Shown here in pieces: positions 34,370 to 42,579 of a stretch of 49,087 nucleotides of DNA. Numbering within the stretch: position 1 is the first letter of the stretch; each line of letters begins with the position of its first letter. The position numbers and the translations under genes were made by a program. The notes under the pieces were generated by a model. It ran no database searches. It saw only the letters and a program-made list of their open reading frames with translations, and had not been told where the DNA came from. Source of the stretch: Rhodocyclales bacterium (GTDB taxonomy: Bacteria > Pseudomonadota > Gammaproteobacteria > Burkholderiales > Rhodocyclaceae). The DNA is taken from positions 1-49,087 of the forward strand of contig JACRIY010000051.1 of assembly GCA_016235805.1 (NCBI GenBank), read 5' to 3'.

Positions 34370-37300
34370 GCGCCGCCTTCTTCACCGGCCACCGTCGCCG
34401 TGCGCGGCCGCCATTGCTTCAGGCGGCGGCCGAGATCGTCGAAGGCAAGATAGATCACCGGCGTGGTGAATAGCGTCAGCACTTGGCTCACCAGCAGGCC
34501 GCCGACCATGGTGACGCCGAGCGGGCTGCGCAATTCCGCGCCGATGCCGGACGAGAGCATCAGCGGCAGGGCGCCGAGCAGGGCCGCCATGGTCGTCATC
34601 AGAATGGGTCGGAAGCGCAGCAGGCAGGCCTGGTGGATGGCATCGAAGGGCGCGAGGCCCCGTTCGCGCTCGGCCTCCAGCGCGAAGTCGATCATCATGA
34701 TGGCGTTCTTCTTGACGATGCCGATCAAGAGGATGATGCCGATGATCGAGATGACGTTGAGTTCGCCGCCGGTGAGGAGCAGCGCCAGCAGGGCGCCGAT
34801 GCCCGCCGAGGGCAGTGTCGACAGGATGGTCACCGGATGGATGGTGCTCTCGTAGAGCATGCCGAGCACGATGTACATGGTGACGATGGCGGCGACGATC
34901 AGCCATATCTCGTTCGCCACCTGGCCGCGAAAGGCCAGCGCCGCGCCCTGGTAGGCGGTCTGCATCGTCACCGGCAATTTCAGTTCGGCGACGACGCCGT
35001 CGATGGCCTCCGTCGCCGCGCCGAGCGAGGCGCCGGCGGCGAGGTCGAAGGAGATCGTCGCGGCCGGGAATTGTTCGAGGTGGGCGATGGAAAGGAAGCC
35101 GTTCTTCTCGGTGATCTTGGCAATTGACCCCAGCGGCACTTGCTGGCCGCCGCTGCCGGGCACCCAGAGGCTGTTGAAGGCGGCGAGGCCGGTGGCGATT
35201 TCCGGCTTCATTTCCAGCACGACGCGATATTGGCTGCTCTGGGTGAAGATGGTGGAAATCATGCGCTGGCCGAAGGCGTTGTAGAGCGCGTTGTCGACAG
35301 CGGCGACGCTGACGCCGAGACGTGCCGCCGCGTCGCGGTCGATGGCGACGTAGGCGACGAGGCCGCGATCCTGCAAGTCGCTGGCGACGTGGGTGAGCTG
35401 CGGCAGGGCGGCAAAGCGCTCGACCAGGCGTGGCACCCATTCCGACAGGCGCTCCTGGTCGGCGTCCTGCACCGTGAACTGGTACTGGGTGCGGGCGACG
35501 CGGTCGTTGATGCTGAGATCCTGCATCGGCTGCAGCCAGAGGCGGATGCCCGGCACGGCGTCGGCGCGGGCTTGCAGGCGCGCGACGATGGCGGCGAGGT
35601 CGCCGCCGCGCGCTTGCTTTGACTTCAGGCCGACTTGCAGGCGTCCGCTGTTCAAGGTGGCGTTGTTGCCGTCGACGCCGACGAATGCGGCAACCGAGTC
35701 CACCGCCGGGTCGGCCAGCAGGGCGTCGGCCAGTTCGCGCTGGCGCCGCGCCATCTCGGCGTAGGAGACCGACTGCGGCCCTTCGGTGATGCCCTGCAAC
35801 GAGCCGGTGTCCTGGAGCGGAAAGAAGCCCTTGGGCACCCCGGTGTAGAGCAGCACGGTGACGCCGACGGTGGCGACGGCGACGATCAGGGTTTCGCGTC
35901 GATGGCGCAGCACCCACAGCAACTGGCGGTCGTAGGCGACGATGATGCGGTCGAACATGCGGCCCGTGGTGCGGAAGAAGGGGCCGTGCTGTTCTTCCGG
36001 CACATGGTGCAGCAGGCGCGCACAGAGCATGGGCGTGAAGGTCAGCGACACCACGGCCGAGATCAGGATGGACACGGCCAGCGTGATGGAGAACTCGCGG
36101 AACAGCCGGCCGACCATGTCGCCCATGAACAGCAGCGGAATCAACACGGCGATCAGCGAGAAGGTCAGCGAGAGGATGGTGAAGCCAATCTGGCGCGCGC
36201 CTTCGTAGGCGGCGGCCAGCGGTTCCATGCCTTCCTCGATGTAGCGGGAAATGTTCTCGATCATCACAATCGCGTCGTCGACGACGAAGCCGGTGGCGAT
36301 GGTCAGCGCCATCAGCGTCAGGTTGTTGATCGAGAAGCCGGCCAGCTTCATCACGGCGAAGGTGCCGATCAGCGACAGCGGCACGGCCAGGCTCGGGATC
36401 AGCGTCGCCGGCACGTTGCGCAGGAAAACGAAAATTACCGCCACTACCAACGCCACGGCCAGCAGCAGGTCTTCGCGCACCGCGTCGATGGAGGCGCGAA
36501 TGGTCACGGTGCGGTCTGCGAGTACCGCCATGTCGACGGCGGCGGGCAAGTTGGCGCGCAGTTTCGGCAGCAGCGCGTGAATGCGGTCGACGGTTTCGAT
36601 GACATTGGCGCCGGGCTGGCGCTGGATGTTCAGAATCACGCCGGGCAGCACGGCGGCCGGCGCAACGTCCTCCACCTGGCGCCCCGCCCAGGCGCCGAGC
36701 TTGTCGTTCTCGGCGTCCTCAATCACTTCGGCGACGTCGGCGAGGCGTACCGGCGCACCCGCACGGTAGGCGATGGCCAGGCGCCGGTAGTCGTCAATGC
36801 CGCGCATCTGGTCGTTGGCGTCGATGGTGGAAGCGCGGCTGGGGCCGTCGAAGCTGCCTTTCGGCGAACTGACGTTGGCCGCCGCGATGGCGTTGCGCAC
36901 GTCGTCGAGTCCCAGGTTCGCGGCCGAGAGGGCGCGCGGATTGACGCGCACACGCACGGCGGGCCGCTGGCCGCCGGCCAGCGTCACCAGGCCGACGCCG
37001 GGCACTTGCGAAATCTTCTGCGCCAGGCGTGTGTCGGCCATGTCCTGTAGGCGCGTCAGCGGCAGCGAGGTCGAGGTCAGCGCCAGGGTCATGATCGGCG
37101 CGTCGGCGGGATTGACCTTGTTGTACACGGGCGGCGCCGGCAGGTCGGCCGGCAGCAGGCTGGACGCGGCGTTGATGGCGGCCTGCACCTGCTGTTCGGC
37201 AACGTCGAGCGGCAGGCCGAGCGAAAAGCGCAGCGTGATGATCGAGGCGCCGCCGGAATTGACCGAGTACATCTGGTCCAGCCCCGGCATCTGGCCGAAC

Positions 37301-37509
37301 TGGCGCTCCAGCGGCGCCGTGACGCTCGACGTCATCACGTCCGGGCTGGCGCCGGGATAGAGCGTGGATACCTGGATCGTCGGGTAATCGACCTGCGGCA
37401 ACGCCGCCTGCGGCAGCAGCCGATAGGCGACCAGCCCGACCAGCAGGATCGCCAGCATGAACAGCGAAGTGGCGACCGGGCGGTCGATGAACGGGCGCGA
37501 AAGGTTCAT
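34366..37509 (-). CDS. mdtB: RND multidrug efflux transporter, MdtB/MuxB type
   Basis: A 1047-residue RND transporter starting [21 protein letters not shown], with the Asp pair in [15 protein letters not shown] and the relay Lys in [15 protein letters not shown]. Gene order adaptor-RND-RND-outer membrane factor matches MuxABC-OpmB. In MdtBC the two RND copies are not equivalent: one binds drug, the other conducts protons. Overlaps both neighbours by 4 nt. Confidence 0.94.
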   Translation of the reverse strand: MNLSRPFIDRPVATSLFMLAILLVGLVAYRLLPQAALPQVDYPTIQVSTLYPGASPDVMTSSVTAPLERQFGQMPGLDQMYSVNSGGASIITLRFSLGLPLDVAEQQVQAAINAASSLLPADLPAPPVYNKVNPADAPIMTLALTSTSLPLTRLQDMADTRLAQKISQVPGVGLVTLAGGQRPAVRVRVNPRALSAANLGLDDVRNAIAAANVSSPKGSFDGPSRASTIDANDQMRGIDDYRRLAIAYRAGAPVRLADVAEVIEDAENDKLGAWAGRQVEDVAPAAVLPGVILNIQRQPGANVIETVDRIHALLPKLRANLPAAVDMAVLADRTVTIRASIDAVREDLLLAVALVVAVIFVFLRNVPATLIPSLAVPLSLIGTFAVMKLAGFSINNLTLMALTIATGFVVDDAIVMIENISRYIEEGMEPLAAAYEGARQIGFTILSLTFSLIAVLIPLLFMGDMVGRLFREFSITLAVSILISAVVSLTFTPMLCARLLHHVPEEQHGPFFRTTGRMFDRIIVAYDRQLLWVLRHRRETLIVAVATVGVTVLLYTGVPKGFFPLQDTGSLQGITEGPQSVSYAEMARRQRELADALLADPAVDSVAAFVGVDGNNATLNSGRLQVGLKSKQARGGDLAAIVARLQARADAVPGIRLWLQPMQDLSINDRVARTQYQFTVQDADQERLSEWVPRLVERFAALPQLTHVASDLQDRGLVAYVAIDRDAAARLGVSVAAVDNALYNAFGQRMISTIFTQSSQYRVVLEMKPEIATGLAAFNSLWVPGSGGQQVPLGSIAKITEKNGFLSIAHLEQFPAATISFDLAAGASLGAATEAIDGVVAELKLPVTMQTAYQGAALAFRGQVANEIWLIVAAIVTMYIVLGMLYESTIHPVTILSTLPSAGIGALLALLLTGGELNVISIIGIILLIGIVKKNAIMMIDFALEAERERGLAPFDAIHQACLLRFRPILMTTMAALLGALPLMLSSGIGAELRSPLGVTMVGGLLVSQVLTLFTTPVIYLAFDDLGRRLKQWRPRTATVAGEEGGA

Positions 37510-38855
37510 GGCTGCGGCTTCGGACCGGCGTTGCCGCGCGAGCCGCGTTCGCCCTGCGGGCCGCCTTCGCCACCGCGCCGGCCGCCGCGAGCTCCGCGCT
37601 TGCCCGTGCCTTCCTTGACGGCGCGCGACTCCCGCGTCACGACTTCGACCTTGGCGCCTTCGCGCAGACGGTCGAAGCCGTCCACCGCCACTTGCTCGCC
37701 GTCCTTCAGCCCATCGAGGACGGGCACGAGCTCGCCGTCGACGCTGCCGAGGCTGACCTGGCGCATGGCAACCGTCTTTTCCTCGGGGTTCAGCAGCCAG
37801 ACAAAGTTCCCTCGGCTGCCGCGCTGCACGGCAGCCGAGGGAATCACCGTCGCGTCCTTGAGTTCGGCGACCACCAGCCGCACATTGACGAACTGGTTCG
37901 GGAATAGTGCACCGTCGGCGTTCGGGAAAACCGCCTTGACCTTGACCGTGCCGGTGGTGGCGTCGATCTGGTTATCCACGGTCAGCAGCTTGCCGGTCGC
38001 CAGCAAGAGCTTGCCGTCGCGATCCCAGGCTTCGACCTCGATGCCGCCCCGCTCGCGGGGCGCGTCACCGCGTGCGCGTGGCACCTGCAAGCCCAGGCGC
38101 GCCAGCAGCTTGCCGAGTTCCGCCTCGGGGATAGGGAACACCACCGTCACCGGCTGCACTTGCGTGATGACGACGATGCCGTTGGCGTCGGAGGCGCGCA
38201 CCACGTTGCCCGGATCGACCTGGCGCAAGCCGACGCGGCCGTCGATGGGCGCGGTGATATGCGTGTAGGACAATTGCAGGCGCGCGCTGTCGACCGTGCC
38301 CTGGTCGGCCTTGACCGAGGCTTCGTACTGCCCCACCAATGCGCGCTGGGTGTCGAGCTGTTGCACCGGAATCGCGTCGAGCCTGGCCAATCCCTCGTAA
38401 CGACCCAGATCGGCGCGGGCGTTGGCGAGCAGCGCCTGATCCTTGCCCAACTGGCCCTGGGCCTGGGTCAGCGCCACCTCAAAGGGTCGCGGGTCGATCT
38501 CGGCCAGCAGGGTGCCCGCCCGCACGACTTGCCCTTCCTCGAACAGCAGGCGGTCGAGCGCGCCGTCGACGCGGGAGCGCACGATTACGATATTGCGCGG
38601 CGCGACGCTGCCGACGGCGGCCAGGCGCAGCGGAAAGTTTTCCGTACGCGCGGCTTCGACGACGATGGGAGAAAGCCGGTCGCGGCCGCGTGCCGCTTGC
38701 TGCTGGGTTTCCGCTTGCCGCGCCCAGACATACCAACCGCCGCCGGCGAGCGCGGCCAGTATCAGCGCCAGGGTGAAGCGGAGCCAACGGCGTCGATGGG
38801 CGAGGCGGGAAGCCGTACTGGCTTGGGGTGCTGCGGAGGGAGTTTGATCGGACAT
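37506..38855 (-). CDS. mdtA: RND efflux periplasmic adaptor, MdtA/MuxA type
   Basis: A 449-residue membrane-fusion protein. It has one N-terminal membrane anchor ([21 protein letters not shown]), a lipoyl half ([20 protein letters not shown]), an alpha-hairpin and the second lipoyl half ([21 protein letters not shown]), ending in a Gly/Arg-rich low-complexity tail of about 35 residues. The ATG at 38855 is the first in front of the anchor; the longer in-frame extension covers promoter DNA. First gene of the efflux operon, with a sigma-54-type promoter 80 nt upstream. Confidence 0.92.
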   Translation of the reverse strand: MSDQTPSAAPQASTASRLAHRRRWLRFTLALILAALAGGGWYVWARQAETQQQAARGRDRLSPIVVEAARTENFPLRLAAVGSVAPRNIVIVRSRVDGALDRLLFEEGQVVRAGTLLAEIDPRPFEVALTQAQGQLGKDQALLANARADLGRYEGLARLDAIPVQQLDTQRALVGQYEASVKADQGTVDSARLQLSYTHITAPIDGRVGLRQVDPGNVVRASDANGIVVITQVQPVTVVFPIPEAELGKLLARLGLQVPRARGDAPRERGGIEVEAWDRDGKLLLATGKLLTVDNQIDATTGTVKVKAVFPNADGALFPNQFVNVRLVVAELKDATVIPSAAVQRGSRGNFVWLLNPEEKTVAMRQVSLGSVDGELVPVLDGLKDGEQVAVDGFDRLREGAKVEVVTRESRAVKEGTGKRGARGGRRGGEGGPQGERGSRGNAGPKPQP

Positions 38856-38934
38856 GGTGACTGAAACGCGAGTAACTTTGCTTGGATATCGTTTGCGCCA
38901 TGTCATGGCGGACGCAAGGCGAACAGGGACGATT

Positions 38935-38951
38935 TGCAACATGTGTGCCAT
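38935..38951 (-). promoter_or_regulatory. sigma-54 (-24/-12) promoter of the efflux operon
   Basis: On the minus strand: TGGCAC-ACATG-TTGCA. All ten core bases are perfect at the correct spacing. It lies 80 nt upstream of the adaptor ATG. Confidence 0.72.
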
Positions 38952-39121
38952 GCGTACCCGCCACGCGGATCGGGTATTCCGGCGTATTGACCGGCGCGAG
39001 CCGAAGCAGGCGTGGCGCGCATCGGTAGGATTCATTGCGAACCTCTGGCTGTTTTTCGCCAGCCATAGACGCAAAGAATTTGGCGCATGGTTGCTTCGTA
39101 TGCAGCAGTACGGGCAATCGC

Positions 39122-39138
39122 GTTGCTGCGGGTGCAAC
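39122..39138. promoter_or_regulatory. candidate upstream activator site for the efflux operon
   Basis: GTTGCTGCGG-GT-GCAAC is identical at 15 of 17 positions to the perfect dyad at 15791-15807. It lies 171 nt upstream of the sigma-54 promoter at 38935-38951. Confidence 0.45.
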
Positions 39139-39157
39139 AGCGACCCATGCGCGAACA

Positions 39158-39174
39158 TATTCGTCCGACGAATA
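39158..39174. promoter_or_regulatory. palindrome upstream of the ABC-CooCS operon
   Basis: TATTCGTC-C-GACGAATA: perfect 8-bp arms around a single C, 77 nt upstream of the binding-protein ATG. It does not match the CooA/CRP or FNR half-sites. Likely an operator of the operon; regulator unknown. Confidence 0.5.
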
Positions 39175-39199
39175 AGCTTAGGCGATCTGGTTCCTTGTC
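39172..39199 (+). promoter_or_regulatory. possible weak CysB-type element, site C
   Basis: AATA (from 39171)-N15-GTTCCTT keeps the spacing of the CATA-N15-CTTCGTT element but differs at three of eleven defined positions. It opens with ATAAGC, as in sites A and B. It overlaps the right arm of the palindrome at 39158-39174. Confidence 0.25.
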
Positions 39200-39250
39200 A
39201 TCGTTTCCCGCGCTGGCTATCTTGGCGCACCCCACGGAGGAAACGTCACC

Positions 39251-40213
39251 ATGCAACGTCGCAATTTCTTGAAGGCCGGCGGCCTGTCACTCGCCGCCGG
39301 AATGATTTCCGGCTTCCCCGCTATCGGCCATGCCGCCTCCAAGCCGGTGATAAAGATCGGCCACCTGCCGATCACCGATCACCTGACCATCATTGCCCAT
39401 GGTCAGTACGAGTACAAGAACGTGGTGCTCGAACCCGTGAAGTTTTCCGGCTGGCCGGAACTCTCGGAAGCCCTGCGCGCCGGTGCCATTCAGGGTGCCT
39501 TCGCGCTGACACCCATCGGCATTACGCTGCGTCAGAAGGGCACACCGGTGAAGGTGGTGATGGCCGGTCACCGCAACGGTTCGGTGCTCACCTCGCGTCC
39601 CGAAATCAACAGCGTCGACGACCTCAAGGGCAAGACCATCGCCATTCCAAGTCGCTTCTCAACGCACAACCTGCTCATCCACAAGATCCTCGCCGACAAG
39701 GGCATCGACCCCGACAAGGATGTGAAGCTCATCGACATGGCGCCGCCGGAAATGGTGAACGCGCTGGCCACCGGGCGCATCGACGCCTTCATCGTCGCCG
39801 AACCTTTCGGCGCCCAGGCCGAGTTGCAGAAGGTCGGCAAGGTACTGGTGCTGACGCGCGACGTCTGGAAGGACCACATCTGCTGCACGCTCAATATCCA
39901 CGAAAGCGTGATCGGCCAGAACCCGGAGGCGGTCGAGGAACTCGTCGGCAACTTCACGCGCGCGGCCAAGTTTATCGAAGCCAATCCGCAGGAAGCGGCC
40001 AAGCTGTCGCAGAAATATCTGGGCCAGAAACCCGAGGTCATCGAGCATGTGCTGACGCGCCCGAAAGGCCGCGTCTCCTTCGACAACTTGACACCGTCGG
40101 TGCAGGACATCGCCACTAGCCAGGACTATATGGTCCAGTACGGCGTGACCAAGCAGAAGATCGATATCGCCAGCTACCTCGACGACCGCTTTGTGCGCAA
40201 GGCCTACGCATGA
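39251..40213 (+). CDS. Tat-exported ABC substrate-binding protein (NitT/TauT family)
   Basis: A 320-residue binding protein with a twin-arginine-type signal (MQRRNFLKAGGLSLAAGM) cleaved near GHA-AS. The mature start, PVIKIGHLPITDHLTIIAHG, and the motifs MAGHRNGSVLT, IPSRFSTHNLLIHKIL and APPEMVNALATGRIDAFIVAEPFG belong to the nitrate/sulfonate/bicarbonate (CmpA/NrtA/SsuA) group. Two adjacent Cys (HICCTL) are unusual. Tat export suggests folding, perhaps with a bound cofactor, before translocation. First gene of an operon that ends in cooC and cooS. A GGAGG site precedes the ATG. Ligand unknown. Confidence 0.9.
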   Translation: MQRRNFLKAGGLSLAAGMISGFPAIGHAASKPVIKIGHLPITDHLTIIAHGQYEYKNVVLEPVKFSGWPELSEALRAGAIQGAFALTPIGITLRQKGTPVKVVMAGHRNGSVLTSRPEINSVDDLKGKTIAIPSRFSTHNLLIHKILADKGIDPDKDVKLIDMAPPEMVNALATGRIDAFIVAEPFGAQAELQKVGKVLVLTRDVWKDHICCTLNIHESVIGQNPEAVEELVGNFTRAAKFIEANPQEAAKLSQKYLGQKPEVIEHVLTRPKGRVSFDNLTPSVQDIATSQDYMVQYGVTKQKIDIASYLDDRFVRKAYA

Positions 40214-40971
40214 CCTTGCCGCTGCGCTGGGGACGCCGGCTGCTGCCGGTGTCGGCGGTGCTGGCTTTCCTCGGACTTTGGCAATGGTCGGCGGGCCACT
40301 ATCCGCCGGATCAACTGCCGTCGCCGCTCGACGTCGCCGCCGGGTTCCGGGAGTTGACGGAGAGCGGCGCCTTGTTCGAGCACATCCGCATTAGTCTGCT
40401 GCGCTTTGCCACCGCCTATGGCTTGGCCGCCGCCGTGGCAATTCCGCTCGGTCTGCTGCTGGGCGGCTACGCTCCGGCCGGCCGCGCCTGCGATCCGCTG
40501 CTGCAACTGCTGCGGCCGATCTCGCCCATCGCCTGGTTCCCGCTGGCGGTGCTGTGGTTCGGCATCGGCAATCCGCCGGCCATTTTCATCATCTTCCTCG
40601 CCGCGTTCTTTCCCATTCTGCTCGCCACCATCAGCGGTGTGCGCGACGTCGAGCCGCTGCACCTGAAGGTCGCGTCCAACTTCGGCGCCGGGCGCGTGTT
40701 CACCTTTGTTGCCGTGGTGCTGCCGGCCGCCTTTCCGCATGTCATGGTCGGACTGCATATTGCGCTCGGCACGGCCTGGATTCACCTGGTTGCCGGCGAA
40801 ATGCTCGGCGCGCAGTCGGGGCTCGGCTACTTGATCGTCGATGCGCGCAACTTCCTGCGCACCGACCTCATTATCGCCGGCATGCTGCTGGTCGGCGCGC
40901 TTGGCCTCGCCATCAACGGCGCCATGCGCCGTGCCGAGGGCGTGGTGCGGCGGCGCTGGGGCGCCGTCTGA
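40210..40971 (+). CDS. ABC transporter permease (NitT/TauT family)
   Basis: A 253-residue permease with about six spans and the EAA-type loop around HLKVASNFGAGRVFTFVAVVLPAAFPHVMVG. It overlaps the binding-protein stop by 4 nt. Imports the unknown substrate of the CooCS operon. Confidence 0.9.
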   Translation: MTLPLRWGRRLLPVSAVLAFLGLWQWSAGHYPPDQLPSPLDVAAGFRELTESGALFEHIRISLLRFATAYGLAAAVAIPLGLLLGGYAPAGRACDPLLQLLRPISPIAWFPLAVLWFGIGNPPAIFIIFLAAFFPILLATISGVRDVEPLHLKVASNFGAGRVFTFVAVVLPAAFPHVMVGLHIALGTAWIHLVAGEMLGAQSGLGYLIVDARNFLRTDLIIAGMLLVGALGLAINGAMRRAEGVVRRRWGAV

Positions 40972-40972
40972 C

Positions 40973-41806
40973 ATGGGCGGTATCAAGATTCGCGTCGACG
41001 ACGTGACGGTGCGCTACGTCGATGCGGCCGGCCATGCCCACGTGCCGCTCGACCGCGTCAGCCTAAATATTCGCGCCGGCGAATTCCTCTGCCTACTCGG
41101 CCCCAGCGGCTGCGGCAAGACCACGCTGCTCAACCTGCTTGCCGGCTTCCTGCGGCCCACCTCGGGGAGCGTCAGCATCGACGGCGCCGAGGTGACGCGG
41201 CCCGATCCGCGCCATGTCACGTTGTTCCAGGAATACGGGCTCTACCCCTGGCGCACCGTCCTCGGCAACGTGCTGTTCGGTCTCCAGGCGCAGCGCGTCG
41301 AGCGCGCGGAAGGCGAGCGGCGGGCACGCGCTGCCCTCGACCTGGTGGGGCTCGGCGACGCGGCGCGGCGTTTTCCGCACCAGCTTTCCGGCGGCATGAA
41401 GCAGCGCGTGGCCCTGGCCCGCGCGCTGGTGGTGGAACCCGACGTGCTGTTCATGGACGAGCCCTTCGGTGCGCTGGACACCTTTACGCGCGGCCGCTTG
41501 CAGGACGAACTGCGGCGCATTCGCCGCGACCGCAAACCGACCATCGTCTTCGTCACCCACGACATTGACGAGGCGGCCTATCTGGGCGACCGCGTCGCCG
41601 TCATGGCGACGCATCCCGGCCGCATCGCCGCGCTGCTCGATTTTCCGGCGGATACGCAATTCAGCCGCGAAAGCGCGCGCTTCCAGGAACGCCGCGCCAA
41701 GGTCTACGCCGCCGTGCGGGAAGCTTTCGGCGAAGACGAACCAACGGAAGACGAGATCGAGCCGCCGGTTGCAGAGTCTCCGTTACAGGAACTCGCTGCG
41801 TTATGA
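40973..41806 (+). CDS. ABC transporter ATP-binding protein (NitT/TauT family)
   Basis: A 277-residue ATPase with Walker A (GPSGCGKTT), Q-loop (LFQEYGLYPW), signature SGGMKQR, Walker B (DVLFMDEP) and switch His (FVTHDIDEA). It has an acidic C-terminal tail (EDEPTEDEIEPP). The start is the ATG at 40973, one base after the permease stop; the earlier in-frame ATG lies inside the permease gene. Its last codons overlap cooC by 4 nt, which ties the transporter to the CODH genes. Confidence 0.92.
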   Translation: MGGIKIRVDDVTVRYVDAAGHAHVPLDRVSLNIRAGEFLCLLGPSGCGKTTLLNLLAGFLRPTSGSVSIDGAEVTRPDPRHVTLFQEYGLYPWRTVLGNVLFGLQAQRVERAEGERRARAALDLVGLGDAARRFPHQLSGGMKQRVALARALVVEPDVLFMDEPFGALDTFTRGRLQDELRRIRRDRKPTIVFVTHDIDEAAYLGDRVAVMATHPGRIAALLDFPADTQFSRESARFQERRAKVYAAVREAFGEDEPTEDEIEPPVAESPLQELAAL

Positions 41807-42579
41807 AGATCGCCGTGGTCGGCAAGGGCGGCGTCGGCAAGACCACCGTCACCGCCTCGCTGGCGCGCAGCTTTGCCTTGCGCGGCCTGCGCGTGCTGGC
41901 CATCGACGCCGACCCCGATGCGAATCTCGCTTCGGCCTTGCCGCTCGACGATGGTCCCGGCCCCGAGCCGCTGGCGCGACGGCGCGACCTGATCCGCGCG
42001 GCCGCCGGCAAGGGCACTTTGCCCGAAGGCCTGTTCCGTCTCGACGCCGACGGCGGACTGCTGCCGGCGGGAACGGTGAGCTGGGGCGGTGGTCACGGAC
42101 TGGTCGTGCTCGGCTGGAGCAAGGGCGGCGGCGAAGGCTGCTACTGTGCCGAGAACGCCGTCCTCGCGCGCCTGCTGGCGCGTGCCGCCGACATCGCGGC
42201 CGACGCCGTCCTGGTGGACAGCGAAGCCGGACTCGAACACATGAGCCGTGGCACCGTAGCCGCCGCCGATGTCGTGCTGGCCGTTGTCGAGCCCGGCTTT
42301 CGCAGCGTGGAGACGGCGGTAACGCTCAAACATCTGGCGAACGACTTGCGTATCGAGCATGTCTTCCCCGTGCTTTGCGGCCATCGCGACGAGCAGGAGC
42401 GCGCGGCGGTATTCGGCTGGCTGGAGCATTGGCCGCCCGTTGCCGCATTTTCTTACGACGAGGAAATCCGCCGCGCCGACCTCAACGGCCGGCCGCCGTC
42501 GCTGACCGGCAGTTATGCCGACGCGGCGCATGCGTTGTGCGACTTCCTGCTCAAGCTGCCGCGGCACTCTTCGTCATGA
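41803..42579 (+). CDS. cooC: CooC-type nickel-insertion ATPase
   Basis: A 258-residue MinD-like ATPase with the deviant Walker A motif GKGGVGKTT (7-15), the DADPDANL segment and the diagnostic metal-binding C-Y-C pair (Cys113, Cys115, in GEGCYCAEN) through which CooC dimers bind Ni(II). It matures the C-cluster of CO dehydrogenase. Overlaps both the transporter ATPase and cooS by 4 nt, so the set is translationally coupled. Confidence 0.92.
   Translation: MKIAVVGKGGVGKTTVTASLARSFALRGLRVLAIDADPDANLASALPLDDGPGPEPLARRRDLIRAAAGKGTLPEGLFRLDADGGLLPAGTVSWGGGHGLVVLGWSKGGGEGCYCAENAVLARLLARAADIAADAVLVDSEAGLEHMSRGTVAAADVVLAVVEPGFRSVETAVTLKHLANDLRIEHVFPVLCGHRDEQERAAVFGWLEHWPPVAAFSYDEEIRRADLNGRPPSLTGSYADAAHALCDFLLKLPRHSSS

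Larger units (their letters stand above)
38856..39250. other. 395-nt divergent regulatory region
   Basis: No gene is supported. Contents are a leftward sigma-54-type promoter (38935-38951), a candidate activator site (39122-39138), a 17-bp palindrome (39158-39174) and a possible weak sulfur-type element (39172-39199) facing the ABC-CooCS operon. Confidence 0.7.

Noticed and set aside
31836..34385. 849-residue minus-strand frame over the RND gene
   Set aside because: It is a frame-shifted shadow of the real RND transporter at 31241-34369. Arg/Gly/His-rich composition and no family motif.
35635..37050. 471-residue plus-strand frame antisense to the RND gene
   Set aside because: His/Gln/Arg-rich composition without any domain; shadow of the gene at 34366-37509.
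39080..39096. TTGGCGC...TTGC resembling a sigma-54 promoter
   Set aside because: The GG to GC spacing is 9 nt instead of the invariant 10, so the holoenzyme should not bind it.
41469..42575. Extension of the CooS frame into a 1021-residue protein
   Set aside because: The added part is an out-of-frame reading of the ATPase and cooC genes; the ATG at 42576 overlaps the cooC stop and opens the conserved CooS sequence.
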